NCBI GenBank assembly: GCA_049889175.1
Contig: JBMHDW010000001.1
Span: 248,001-312,000, forward strand
Source: JBMHDW01 sp049889175
GTDB taxonomy: Bacteria; Pseudomonadota; Gammaproteobacteria; Comchoanobacterales; Comchoanobacteraceae
Direction: 5' to 3'
Length of the DNA: 64,000 nucleotides
In this document: piece by piece, positions 1 to 8,834 of the stretch
How positions within the stretch are numbered: the first letter of the stretch is position 1
How the letters are laid out: each line of letters opens with the position of its first letter
Notes under the pieces: model-generated
Seen by the model: only the letters and a program-made list of their open reading frames with translations
What the model was told of the DNA's origin: nothing
Databases searched by the model: none
Translations under genes and position numbers: made by a program

Positions 1-2
1 AT

Positions 3-1316
3 TGGGCACTGATATTAACGACTGTAATCTACTGTGTCACACAGCTAATCAAAACCATCATGATTGGTGTGGTATCCCCTAATAGTCTTGGGATCTTCAA
101 ATGGTTAAGAACAACGGCATTCAAACGTGGTTGGAAGTCTATCTACAAGAGAAATATTACACTAGATTCATCATATTTAAACAGCACATTCAAAACAACT
201 CATCGTGGTTTTTTAAACATTAATGGCTTAAAATGTTCAACAGCAGTATGTTTCAATAACCAAAAAACACATGAATGGGTTATCTATACTCATGGTATTG
301 GTGAGGACATTAGCTTCATTCTTGACAACAAAGACTATATTAGTGAACTTGTCAAACTACATCCAAGCAAAAATATCGCAATGACCAGCAGACCTAATCT
401 GGATATTGTCAGTAGTTGGTTTGATTATTATCATGATAAAACGCCCATCAGCACTACAGTTGGTTTATGGGAGTACATCAATACAATTGACAATGATGCT
501 AGCTCATTTGTCCTTCATGGTCATTCGATGGGTGGTGCTATTACTGCAGAAGCGACTGCCATTATTAGTGACAGCAATCCTGACAACAAGCCAATCTATA
601 GAATTCTTGATCGCACGTTGACGTCTGTACCAAAGATTGTTGGCGCTCGCTCTATTAGCCCACTTGGTTGGCTTTTTAAAATGACCGGTTACGATTATGC
701 AACGGTTTCTAAAGAACCTCAACATTGGTTATTCTCACTCTTGTGGTTATTCATTGGTGCAATAATACTGTCTTCGTGCATGGTAATAAGCACTATTATT
801 TGCAATTACGCTTTATCCGTATACCCTGTCGCTATTATGCCTTCAGGTAGCGCATGGTTGGCAATTTTTAGCCTTTCTATTATTAAGCCTATATCATTAA
901 ATTTACCAATATTACTTACCCCACAAGCTCTAGCGGTTCTACCTCTCATGATGCAACAAAAACTATCATATAAACCTTATTACTTTATTATGAGTCTCAT
1001 CGTTATTAGTATGGTATCGTTGCACCTTCACCCCATTGTGGCTCTATCACTCATCACTCTATACGCAACAATAGATACCATTAGCTACACTCAAAACTTC
1101 AGCCAAATAAAAGCAATATCAGTACCACCAACCTTTATGACCTATAATAAAAACGATTTAAGCGTTTTGGGCAAAGGAAGACTAGATAATACAAGTGCCC
1201 CAAAAGAATTTATACATAGCGAACATAACAATAATAACCCCCATCAAGCTCATGTTGCGCCATGGACAGATAAAAACATCGAAGATTACAAAAATTTTAC
1301 TCAACCAACATACTAA
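3..1316 (+). CDS. membrane-anchored alpha/beta hydrolase, 5' end cut off by window
   Basis: This is a serine hydrolase of the alpha/beta fold with a GHSMGG nucleophile elbow near residue 156, counted from the Met at 60. A candidate acid is the Asp in KNDLSV and a candidate His lies in the NPHQAH stretch near the C-terminus. A hydrophobic block at about residues 225-350 looks like several membrane segments inserted between the nucleophile and the acid. The reading frame stays open upstream of 60 to the window edge and encodes a hydrophobic helix followed by VVSPNSL. The paralogue at 46245-47348 has the equivalent VVSPRSL after its own N-terminal membrane helices, so the true start is probably outside the window and the Met at 60 is internal. 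The substrate is unknown; lipase or esterase activity is a guess from the fold. Confidence 0.7.
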   Translation, partial: WALILTTVIYCVTQLIKTIMIGVVSPNSLGIFKWLRTTAFKRGWKSIYKRNITLDSSYLNSTFKTTHRGFLNINGLKCSTAVCFNNQKTHEWVIYTHGIGEDISFILDNKDYISELVKLHPSKNIAMTSRPNLDIVSSWFDYYHDKTPISTTVGLWEYINTIDNDASSFVLHGHSMGGAITAEATAIISDSNPDNKPIYRILDRTLTSVPKIVGARSISPLGWLFKMTGYDYATVSKEPQHWLFSLLWLFIGAIILSSCMVISTIICNYALSVYPVAIMPSGSAWLAIFSLSIIKPISLNLPILLTPQALAVLPLMMQQKLSYKPYYFIMSLIVISMVSLHLHPIVALSLITLYATIDTISYTQNFSQIKAISVPPTFMTYNKNDLSVLGKGRLDNTSAPKEFIHSEHNNNNPHQAHVAPWTDKNIEDYKNFTQPTY

Positions 1317-1356
1317 GTAAAAAATTTAAAAACAATTATAACAAGGGATATACACA

Positions 1357-2784
1357 ATGAGAGAACATTTAAATAAGCAATTATTATTAATAAATAAACA
1401 ATTTAGCATTCAAAAATCTCAGCTTAAAGTATTTCAAATGATACTCTCTGAATTTTCTGAAAATGATCTTAACAAACATGATATCAAATCTATCAAGCGG
1501 GTCATTGATAATGCTTTAGATCAAAGAAATAGTGATTCAGAAGAGCAACTATTACTCGTTAAGCATAAAATAGCTCAACATTTTACCGATAAAATGCTCA
1601 CTTTAAAAACCTATATCCTCCAACAATCCAACCAAAATATTGTTGATTTCTTAACTTGCCTCCAGCATATACTCAATGACATTATTAAAAGTAATAATGT
1701 AAAAGAAATTATTACAATACAAGATAGTCTTTATTTTGATCAGCTCTGCTTAGTTCAAAGACATGAAGAAACAACTATTAAGAACTTAAATGTATCAGTA
1801 TATGATGCCAAATCAGTAACTGATACCAAAATAACTCTTGATCGTTTAATTAGTATGCTTCCTGAGCAATTCAAAATACTCAATCAACCCAATGCTAACG
1901 AAATATTAAAAAATTATGCCATCACCAATATTGAGAATTTCTGCCAAAATATAGCCACAACTTTTGAAATTCTATCTCATTTAATCAAAGAAACATCTCA
2001 AAAGATTATCCCATGTCGAATCAAATTAAGTCATTCAATGTTCTGTGGCTCCTTTGAATACCTTCAAAAAGTTTTTTCCTATATTTCTGAAGACCTACCT
2101 CTAACAAAAGATGTGAAGAGTAAAGTCATAACCTTTTTAAATAGTATCCCATTTGGTGACCACATGATTAATATCTTCTCACAAGATATTAATCATCTTA
2201 GACAACTCAACAAAAATATAATGACGAAGCATCAAAAGGAATCTAGTCGCTTAGAAAAAATACAATATATCAATACTACAATAGAAAGTTTTCTCAGAAC
2301 AAAAAACCACCATGAACTCCTTAAACTTTTATCATTTAAAGTAGACGTCTCAAGCGATGAAATTAATACCCTAGAAAACAACATCATTATCACTCATCAT
2401 TATCATATGATTAAAGCTGTCGATAATCTTATTAACAATATAAACATGATTCATTCAGATCAGCATACAAATAATTTTTTTGAACACATTGATGATCTCT
2501 TAACTGATTGGTTACAGTTTTTATTTGATGAGGGGGTTCACTTGAAGCACTTACAACAAGCCATAGATCAACCCTACGCTTTTTTAAACCTATCACAGGA
2601 TATGCTTGGACGTTTAAATTGCTTAGCTGATGAAATTATCTCCGCAAAAGTCATTCAACCCCAAAAAAGTCATCAGCATGTTAAGCCCATCACCTCAACT
2701 GACTTGATGGCAAAAGATCCAGACATTACTTCACGGCGAGTCAATAATCCAAATCTTGATGGACAATTAAGTTTTATGCGTTAA
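1357..2784 (+). CDS. hypothetical protein, helical
   Basis: I do not recognise this 475-residue protein. It starts 40 bases after the hydrolase gene with a good ribosome site (AAGGGA), so the two may be cotranscribed. The composition is rich in Lys, Asn, Ile and Leu, with long amphipathic stretches and no clear signal peptide or membrane span, suggesting a soluble helical protein. No catalytic motif is visible. The 3' end overlaps the convergent ychF gene by 11 bases. The AT-rich codons match those of the accessory genes in this window. It could be a substrate of a secretion system, but nothing in the sequence proves that. Confidence 0.6.
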   Translation: MREHLNKQLLLINKQFSIQKSQLKVFQMILSEFSENDLNKHDIKSIKRVIDNALDQRNSDSEEQLLLVKHKIAQHFTDKMLTLKTYILQQSNQNIVDFLTCLQHILNDIIKSNNVKEIITIQDSLYFDQLCLVQRHEETTIKNLNVSVYDAKSVTDTKITLDRLISMLPEQFKILNQPNANEILKNYAITNIENFCQNIATTFEILSHLIKETSQKIIPCRIKLSHSMFCGSFEYLQKVFSYISEDLPLTKDVKSKVITFLNSIPFGDHMINIFSQDINHLRQLNKNIMTKHQKESSRLEKIQYINTTIESFLRTKNHHELLKLLSFKVDVSSDEINTLENNIIITHHYHMIKAVDNLINNINMIHSDQHTNNFFEHIDDLLTDWLQFLFDEGVHLKHLQQAIDQPYAFLNLSQDMLGRLNCLADEIISAKVIQPQKSHQHVKPITSTDLMAKDPDITSRRVNNPNLDGQLSFMR

Positions 2785-3841
2785 CTCTAAAAAAGATGAT
2801 ATCACCGTCTTTAACAACATAATCTTTACCTTCAAGGCGATAAAGCCCTTTTTCCTTCGCCTGCTGCTCACCACCAAGTTGAACAAACTGCTCGAAGTCA
2901 ATGACTTCAGCTCTAATAAAACCTTTGATAAAATCGGTATGAATAACACCAGCAGCCTCTGGTGCACGCATCCCTTGCCGAATCGTCCATGCTCTGATCT
3001 CTTGCTTGCCCTGAGTGAAGAAGGTTTCTAGCCGTAATAAATGATAACAAGCACCAACAAGGCGTGCTAAACCTGTTTCGCTTACCCCTAATTCCTCCAT
3101 AAACATGGCACGCTCTTCAGATGGCAATTGTTGAATCTCACCCTCTAATCGAATACTTAGAGACAGTACTTGTGCATTGGTTTTTGCTGCATGATCCTGC
3201 ATTTTTTTTACTCGATCACTGTTGTCAACAGATTCATCCACATTAGCAACATACAGCATTGGCTTAGCCATTAAAAACCCAAAAGATTGTAAGCTTTCTG
3301 GGCATTTCTTTAACCCATCACCCGATAATTGTTGTATCCAATCGGTTAAATCATTCATTAATGATAGTGCTTTTTTATCGCCTGATTTTGACAACTTTTT
3401 TTGTTTTTCATACATTCTTTCTGCCATTGCTAAGTCAGCTAAAGCAAGCTCAGTTTCAATGACTTCAATATCATCTATTGGGCTAATTTGACCATTAACA
3501 TGAACAATATCGTCAGAATCAAAGCATCGAACAACATGTACAATCGCATCAACTTCTCGAATATTGGCTAAAAACTGATTTCCAAGACCTTCACCTTGAC
3601 TGGCGCCCTTAACCAAACCAGCAATATCAACCATTTCAATGGTTGTCGGTATCACTTTTTCAGTTTCTACCAAACGATGAATAGCCTCTAAACGCTGATC
3701 AGGAACAACCACCATACCAACATTTGGTTCAATAGTACAAAAAGGATAGTTTGATGCCTCTGCTTTTGCATCAGTTAATAAATTAAATAACGTAGATTTG
3801 CCCACATTTGGCAAACCCACAATACCACACTTAAGCCCCAT
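2774..3841 (-). CDS. ychF: ribosome-binding ATPase YchF (Obg/OLA1 family)
   Basis: YchF is a P-loop NTPase of the Obg family that prefers ATP and associates with ribosomes. The protein opens with MGLKCGIVGLPNVGKST, the family's G1 motif. It has NVDE near residue 200 in place of the usual NKxD, as expected for YchF, and a C-terminal TGS-type domain containing the FFTQGKQEIRAW motif. From the Met at 3841 the length is 355 residues, close to the usual 363. I chose this start over the Met four codons upstream because MGLKCGIVG is the conserved beginning. The gene overlaps the end of pth by 11 bases, a common gammaproteobacterial pairing, and is probably translated from the same message. Confidence 0.93.
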   Translation of the reverse strand: MGLKCGIVGLPNVGKSTLFNLLTDAKAEASNYPFCTIEPNVGMVVVPDQRLEAIHRLVETEKVIPTTIEMVDIAGLVKGASQGEGLGNQFLANIREVDAIVHVVRCFDSDDIVHVNGQISPIDDIEVIETELALADLAMAERMYEKQKKLSKSGDKKALSLMNDLTDWIQQLSGDGLKKCPESLQSFGFLMAKPMLYVANVDESVDNSDRVKKMQDHAAKTNAQVLSLSIRLEGEIQQLPSEERAMFMEELGVSETGLARLVGACYHLLRLETFFTQGKQEIRAWTIRQGMRAPEAAGVIHTDFIKGFIRAEVIDFEQFVQLGGEQQAKEKGLYRLEGKDYVVKDGDIIFFRVNA

Positions 3842-4439
3842 GAGTGCCTCCATTTTGTTCGTGTAACTTTGTAATCAATCGTTCTTTATGCTCTGATGTT
3901 AAAAGATCTGGTAGTATTGTAATCAACCGGCGGCAGCCACAAGTGATTGCATCACGATCTTCTGGTGATGGCTTACCTAATACAAATGCGCTTACCTCAC
4001 CATACACTGGTCTACCAATACCAATACGAAAACGGTGAAAAGCATTGCCACAGTGCTGTATGATATCCTTGAGACCATTATGACCGCCTGCCCCACCCTT
4101 ATGCTTATACTTCACAACTCCAGGCAAGAAATCAAGCTCATCATGTAATACCCACAAATCCTCTATGTTAAGCTGATAAAACCTCATGATTGGCCCAATG
4201 GCACGACCACTTAAGTTCATGTAACCAAGACTTTTTATCATCATGATGCGAATATCACCGACCAAAGTTTCAGCCATTTGTACTGGTGCCATTTTGGACT
4301 TTGCCCATGTGGCGTTTAATTCATCAGCTAAGCCATCAACAACCCAATGACCAACATTGTGTCTGGTCTGTTCATATTGAGAACCAAAATTACCTAAGCC
4401 ATATAGGACGATTCGTTGAGCTTGTTGTATTGATGTCAT
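3831..4439 (-). CDS. pth: peptidyl-tRNA hydrolase
   Basis: Pth cleaves peptidyl-tRNA released from stalled ribosomes and recycles the tRNA. Family residues are visible: GLGNFGSQYEQTRHNVG near the N-terminus, holding the catalytic His, and LHDELD with the active-site Asp. The open frame runs back into the upstream tRNA gene, so I start at the Met at 4439 (MTSIQQAQ), which gives about 202 residues, normal for the family. The gene lies 10 bases downstream of tRNA-Gln and overlaps ychF, so tRNA-pth-ychF is probably one transcript from the tRNA promoter. Confidence 0.92.
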   Translation of the reverse strand: MTSIQQAQRIVLYGLGNFGSQYEQTRHNVGHWVVDGLADELNATWAKSKMAPVQMAETLVGDIRIMMIKSLGYMNLSGRAIGPIMRFYQLNIEDLWVLHDELDFLPGVVKYKHKGGAGGHNGLKDIIQHCGNAFHRFRIGIGRPVYGEVSAFVLGKPSPEDRDAITCGCRRLITILPDLLTSEHKERLITKLHEQNGGTHGA

Positions 4440-4449
4440 AGTAAAAAAA

Positions 4450-4524
4450 TGGCTGGGGTGGTAGGATTCGAACCTACGCATGCCGATACCAAAAACCGGT
4501 GCCTTACCGCTTGGCTACACCCCA
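4450..4524 (-). tRNA. tRNA-Gln (anticodon TTG)
   Basis: The reverse complement folds as a 75-base cloverleaf beginning TGGGGTG and ending CACCCCAGCCA, with CCA encoded. The anticodon stem CCGGT/ATCGG encloses the loop TTTTGGT, which gives anticodon TTG. The T arm contains the standard GGTTCGAATCC. It is very similar to E. coli tRNA-Gln. Confidence 0.95.
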
Positions 4525-4535
4525 ATAATGGTCAT

Positions 4536-4564
4536 ATTGTGCAAATCTTTAGCGCTTATGTCAA
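4536..4564 (-). promoter_or_regulatory. sigma70-type promoter for tRNA-Gln-pth-ychF
   Basis: On the minus strand there is a perfect TTGACA (4559-4564), a 17-base spacer and CACAAT (4536-4541). This places transcription start about 5 bases before the tRNA. The -35 box overlaps the earliest likely start of the divergent ABC-like gene. Confidence 0.55.
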
Positions 4565-6099
4565 GTAAATATATGATTAAACTCAACCGTATTGCAAATA
4601 ACATTGAATCCATGAACACTGCTCAAATGATCCAACAGCTCTATTCCCTTCTCATTCATATAAAAAAACCTCTATTTGTGGTTTTTTTATGTGGTATTGG
4701 GTGCTCAGGTTGCGCATTGACACTTCCTTGGCTATTTTCCCTTTGGCATCGTCAAGATCATTATGCATTTTTATGGATAAGTATGTTTGTGTTACTCTAT
4801 GAAATGCTAATGCTCATACAACAGTGGCTTACCACCCCTTTATTTATCCAAGTTAAACACCTTATCAAGCAGCATATCTGGTCATCATGGCAAAATCAGT
4901 TGCATACCACTCAATTACATCACCAACAGCAACTTGAATTACCCAATCTTGTGGCAGAATGTTTATCACTGCTGCTATTTCATTATAGCTACTTTTTCAT
5001 GCAGCTGATTTTTCTAATGATTGTGGTCTATCAATATGGTACCGAATTGCTCATTTTATATATTTTCTGTGTATTATGCCAACTTATCATCATGCGTTTT
5101 TTTCATCATCTACCTTCAGCGTTGGCCGAGCAACATTTAAACCAACAAAAAGCACATGCTCAACATATAGATCTTCATAAACAATGGTCAACCATCCGCC
5201 AGCAAAACCACCACAATGAACAATTACGTCAATTACACCATCAACACGACCAGCTTAACCAACAAGCTCATCATTTACACCGGCAATACGAACAACAAAA
5301 TAAACTGCTCAGTATGATTTCAATCATCTTTCAACTAGGACTACTTTATTGGTGTAGTTATTATGCTCAAAACTATACACTAGCCTTACTTCTGACGGGA
5401 AGATCTTTAATGCAATCAACACAAAAACAAATGCAATCTTGGTCATCTCACCTAGAAAAATACCTTCGATTAAAGCGTATATGGCCACACAACCAATCAG
5501 TGCAAACGGTTATTAAAGATCGCATCTACTCCATAATGATGATTTTCTCCTGCAATGAGTGTGTACACATAAAACCTGGAAGCTATCATTTGTTTCAATG
5601 GTCTGATCACGATATCTGCGCCCTCAAATATGCACTTAATAACCAGCCCAATGAGCATGATATTTTGGTTCTTATTAATCACAAGATTCATCCAAAGGAT
5701 ACTTATTTTAATACCATACACAGCTTAACACAAAAACCATACTTTCCTAACGCCTGCTTAGAAGACATTATTATCAACGGCCATCACGATCAACAGCGTT
5801 ACGAACTTGTTTACCAACAACTCATGCTAGCTGATCTTGATCAGTTAATTTCAAATCAATCAGTCAATCAGTTAACACTAGGTGATCAACAACGTTTAGC
5901 ACTTGCAAGAGTTATGTTTCAAAATCCGTCTATATGCCTTATCAATCAATCCTGTTCGCACATACCCATCGCCATTCAACATCATTATTGGACATCCCTT
6001 AGGACATATTGCCCTAATACCATTTTTTTAATTGCCAACAGCCCCTATCTAAGCACACAAAATCATACTGTTATTCTACCACCTAAAAAACAATATTAG
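4558..6099 (+). CDS. ABC-exporter-like protein with degenerate ATPase domain
   Basis: The N-terminal part holds several hydrophobic helices. The C-terminal part aligns with a YddA/SbmA-type or ABCD-type nucleotide-binding domain through LTLGDQQRLALARVM, the counterpart of LSLGEQQR. Every catalytic element is replaced. The Walker A position after IKPG reads FQWSDHDI with no GxGKS/T, the Walker B and following Glu read ICLINQ, and the H-loop His is Asn (IANSPYL). The frame is nevertheless intact for more than 500 codons. The central region is very rich in Gln and His, which hints at a coiled or low-complexity segment. The open frame begins inside the tRNA gene; Met codons at 4558, 4573, 4612 and 4627 are all possible and none has a clear ribosome site, so the start is uncertain. 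It cannot be an ordinary ATP-driven transporter. Confidence 0.65.
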   Translation: MSSKYMIKLNRIANNIESMNTAQMIQQLYSLLIHIKKPLFVVFLCGIGCSGCALTLPWLFSLWHRQDHYAFLWISMFVLLYEMLMLIQQWLTTPLFIQVKHLIKQHIWSSWQNQLHTTQLHHQQQLELPNLVAECLSLLLFHYSYFFMQLIFLMIVVYQYGTELLILYIFCVLCQLIIMRFFHHLPSALAEQHLNQQKAHAQHIDLHKQWSTIRQQNHHNEQLRQLHHQHDQLNQQAHHLHRQYEQQNKLLSMISIIFQLGLLYWCSYYAQNYTLALLLTGRSLMQSTQKQMQSWSSHLEKYLRLKRIWPHNQSVQTVIKDRIYSIMMIFSCNECVHIKPGSYHLFQWSDHDICALKYALNNQPNEHDILVLINHKIHPKDTYFNTIHSLTQKPYFPNACLEDIIINGHHDQQRYELVYQQLMLADLDQLISNQSVNQLTLGDQQRLALARVMFQNPSICLINQSCSHIPIAIQHHYWTSLRTYCPNTIFLIANSPYLSTQNHTVILPPKKQY

Positions 6100-6110
6100 T
6101 GATAAAATAC

Positions 6111-6139
6111 TTGAGCGTCAAACCACATGTTGGTACCAT
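6111..6139 (+). promoter_or_regulatory. possible promoter for glmS
   Basis: TTGAGC (6111-6116), a 17-base spacer and TACCAT (6134-6139) lie just upstream of the GAGGAG ribosome site and the ATG at 6164. The boxes are imperfect, so this is tentative. Confidence 0.35.
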
Positions 6140-6163
6140 GCGATAAAAAAGAGGAGTTCTCAG

Positions 6164-7930
6164 ATGTGTGGCATTGTCGCGGGTATATTATCTCAACACC
6201 ATTCTATTCAACAAACTTTGCTAGAAGGCTTAAAGGCGTTATCTTATCGGGGTTATGACTCAGCAGGTATGGCGCTTGTCAATAATGGTTTGAAAGTCAT
6301 CAAAGCAGCCGGCAAGGTGCAGCAATTAGAGTCCAAGATGATGGAAACAACACACAGCCATATTGGTATTGCTCATACACGTTGGGCAACCCATGGCCTG
6401 CCTACCATTGAAAACGCACATCCTCATGTTTCACATGAAACCATCGCAATTGTTCATAATGGTATTATAGAAAATCATGAATCTATTCGCGAAGAACTTT
6501 TAGCCAAAGGCTATCTATTTGAATCTGAAACAGACTCTGAGGTTATTGCGCACTTACTGCACTCTCTTCGCCAAAAAAACCCCATGAAAGACGCCATGAT
6601 ACAAGCAGTTCAACAACTCAAAGGTAGTTTTGCAATGGTAGTCATTGATCAACATAAACCTGAAGAACTTTTTGCTGCAGTGCATAATATGCCACTCGTG
6701 TTGGGAATAGAGCCTAATGGTTATTGGCTCGCTAGTGATATAGTCGCCTTACCCGGTTTTTCAAAAGAATATGTATTCTTCCATCAAAACACCCTCATAC
6801 AACTATCGCCCACTCAATGGAAAACCTTTGATCATACAGGCAAACTGACGCAGCATTCACCTAAACCCCTTGACCAACAAGTAACCAAGCGTGTACTTGA
6901 AACACACAAACACTTCATGCATCAGGAAATTTTTGAACAGCTAGATCGCCTCCCAAAACAAATGAGCGATTTGGAAAGCCACCATCGCAACAGTCTGCGA
7001 ACACTCCTCGAAAATACCAGTGATATTCACATCATCGGGTGTGGCTCAAGTTATCATGCTGGACTAGTATCAAAGTACTGGATTGAAAAATCTCTTGGCA
7101 TCTTAACTCAGGTCTCTATTGCTAGTGAATTTCGCTATCAACAGCCTGTTGTTCGCCCCAGCACATTAATTATTGCAATTTCACAATCTGGAGAAACTGC
7201 TGACACCATTGCTGCTCTATCTTTGGCACAACAATCATCAAAGAAAACATTGGTCATAACCAATGTAATGACCAGCACTATGGCCAATATGAGTCCCAAT
7301 GTATTGCCATGCCTAGCCGGTATAGAGCAAAGTGTTGCCGCAACGAAGTCATTTTCATCGCAACTGGTTGCCTTATCAGTTTTAGCGTCAGCCACAAAGC
7401 ATGCTAACTTAAGTGGATTGATGAGCAGCACTGTTGAAACTATTTTACAAACAGAATCCGCAATTAAAAACATGGCCAGTTCTCTTGAATCATTTCCACA
7501 TGCTTTTTTTATAGGTCGTGATGTTTTATACCCTGTTGCGATGGAAGGCGCCCTAAAACTAAAAGAAATTAGTTATATTCATGCCGAAAGTTATGCTGCA
7601 GGTGAGCTAAAACATGGCCCCTTAGCACTAATTGATCAACAATGTCCAACTGTTGCCATGCTTCACCCCGATTGTCTTCCCGAAAAAATGCATGCTAATA
7701 TTGAAGAAATTCTGGCACGACGTGGTCCTATGTTTATCATACATGATGAACGAATCACGCCAAAATTCAGTAAGCCTTTCTACTCATTGGCACTTCCTGA
7801 AACGCATGGCCACATCACCCCTATTGCCTTCTCAATTGCATTACAACTGCTATCATATCATGTTGCAAAACTAAAAGGACTAGATATTGATCAACCCAGA
7901 AATCTCGCAAAATGCGTTACGGTTGAATGA
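6164..7930 (+). CDS. glmS: glutamine--fructose-6-phosphate aminotransferase
   Basis: GlmS makes glucosamine-6-phosphate from fructose-6-phosphate and glutamine, the first step toward UDP-GlcNAc for peptidoglycan and LPS. The protein starts MCGIVAG, exposing the catalytic Cys after Met removal. It then has the class II glutaminase domain, two SIS domains (GCGSSYHAG; SQSGETADT), the SYIHAESYAAGELKHGP stretch and the C-terminal LAKCVTVE typical of the family. Its 588 residues are a little short of the usual 609 but no motif is missing. A strong GAGGAG site fixes the start. A parS-like palindrome is embedded in the coding sequence at 6427-6442. Confidence 0.95.
   Translation: MCGIVAGILSQHHSIQQTLLEGLKALSYRGYDSAGMALVNNGLKVIKAAGKVQQLESKMMETTHSHIGIAHTRWATHGLPTIENAHPHVSHETIAIVHNGIIENHESIREELLAKGYLFESETDSEVIAHLLHSLRQKNPMKDAMIQAVQQLKGSFAMVVIDQHKPEELFAAVHNMPLVLGIEPNGYWLASDIVALPGFSKEYVFFHQNTLIQLSPTQWKTFDHTGKLTQHSPKPLDQQVTKRVLETHKHFMHQEIFEQLDRLPKQMSDLESHHRNSLRTLLENTSDIHIIGCGSSYHAGLVSKYWIEKSLGILTQVSIASEFRYQQPVVRPSTLIIAISQSGETADTIAALSLAQQSSKKTLVITNVMTSTMANMSPNVLPCLAGIEQSVAATKSFSSQLVALSVLASATKHANLSGLMSSTVETILQTESAIKNMASSLESFPHAFFIGRDVLYPVAMEGALKLKEISYIHAESYAAGELKHGPLALIDQQCPTVAMLHPDCLPEKMHANIEEILARRGPMFIIHDERITPKFSKPFYSLALPETHGHITPIAFSIALQLLSYHVAKLKGLDIDQPRNLAKCVTVE
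6427..6442. promoter_or_regulatory. parS-like palindrome 1 (inside glmS)
   Basis: TGTTTCACATGAAACC differs from the canonical ParB site TGTTTCACGTGAAACA at two of 16 positions. It is the most canonical of five similar sites between 6.4 and 29.9 kb. It overlaps codons for HVSHET in GlmS, as parS sites often do in coding DNA. Confidence 0.5.
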
Positions 7931-7960
7931 TGGGGTTATGTGGTTTTTAGGAGATAATTA

Positions 7961-8314
7961 TTGAGCAGAAATATTGTAAAAATACTAGATAAAGGGTTTT
8001 CTGATATCTCTGCTGGCGAGAAAATGCTGATTTCTTCGCCAGAAAAAATTTCAGAGTTTATTTTTGCGATACCCAAGGGTTCTTATTTAAGCATCAAAGA
8101 ACTAAGGCGAGAACTGGCATTAAAAGCAGGGGCAGATAATACTTGCCCAGTAACAACTGGGATATTTATAAGAATGGCAATTGAACAGCATAAAGATGAT
8201 GAAAATTTTCCTTACTGGAGGGTTATTGATGAAAAACACCCTGTAGTGAAAAAGTTAAACCTTGATGGGAGTCAAATAAAAAAGAGGAGAGTTGAAGAGG
8301 GAATTCCGTACTAA
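7961..8314 (+). CDS. alkyltransferase-like (MGMT-fold, Cys-less) small protein
   Basis: The 117-residue protein resembles the DNA-binding domain of O6-alkylguanine transferases. It has IPKGSYLSIKEL near residue 45 (compare IPxGxVxTYxxIA), then PYWRVI where the enzyme has PCHRVI, then a GIPY end comparable to EGI.F. The acceptor Cys is replaced by Trp or Tyr, as in the alkyltransferase-like (ATL) proteins that bind alkylated bases and hand them to excision repair. The start is a TTG at 7961 with AGGAG seven bases upstream. It lies 30 bases after glmS at the beginning of an accessory patch. The family match is by motif only and is moderate. Confidence 0.5.
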   Translation: MSRNIVKILDKGFSDISAGEKMLISSPEKISEFIFAIPKGSYLSIKELRRELALKAGADNTCPVTTGIFIRMAIEQHKDDENFPYWRVIDEKHPVVKKLNLDGSQIKKRRVEEGIPY

Positions 8315-8396
8315 GAAAAACCCACACAACCCCACAAATCGTTCACGGTTGAGTAGATTCAACTGATGAAATAAAAACACCAGAAATCCTCTATAG

Positions 8397-8705
8397 GTCA
8401 TTGAATATGGCCAGATTGTATCGACTGATGTATCAATAATATCTACTCCAGCCTTATCAGTTATAGATCTATCGAGTCAGTATGATTTGCAATCTATTGA
8501 TTATATAACTATCGATATCGAAGGACTTGATGAAAAAGTTATTCAAGATTTTGACTTCAGTAAAGTACAGCCTAAGGTTATATCGATAGAAGATCATAAG
8601 CTTGATATTGATTCCAACCTTAATACTCCCATAAAAAGTTATCTCAATAAAATGGGCTATAGTCTTCATTCAAAGATGTGTTGTACTTCAATCTATGTTA
8701 AATGA
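8397..8705 (+). pseudogene. C-terminal fragment of an FkbM-type methyltransferase
   Basis: The frame open from 8397 encodes about 102 residues. These include SIDYITIDIEGLDEKVIQ, then QPKVISIED, then a YLNKMGYSLHSKMCCTSIYV ending. This is the layout of the C-terminal half of FkbM-family SAM methyltransferases (SIDIEG, PKVI.IE, YL...GY). A stop at 8394 closes the frame and there is no upstream N-terminal half or SAM-binding part in the adjacent 80 bases, so I call it a remnant. FkbM enzymes usually modify surface sugars or exported metabolites, so a past carbohydrate cassette is possible. Confidence 0.5.
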
Positions 8706-8834
8706 TCATATTTATCTAGCAATTGAATAAAATAAAATCATCTATTAATACGAATAGACAAATCACACCCGCTCAATATAATTAATGAAAATAATACTTG
8801 AAGAAGATGGCTTTTAATCCTTATAGTATTAAAA

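Noticed and set aside
41..60. Met at 60 as the true start of the first hydrolase
   Set aside because: The frame is open to the window edge with a hydrophobic helix that the paralogue at 46245-47348 also has, so the start is outside.
4480..4557. Extension of the ABC-like gene upstream through the tRNA region
   Set aside because: The first codons would lie in the tRNA-Gln gene on the other strand, with no ribosome site; the start is more likely at 4558 or later.
4664..4690. AAAAAACC...GGTTTTTT inverted repeat resembling a terminator
   Set aside because: It lies inside the coding sequence for a hydrophobic helix (IKKPLFVVFL), and its A/T-only flanks make chance likely.
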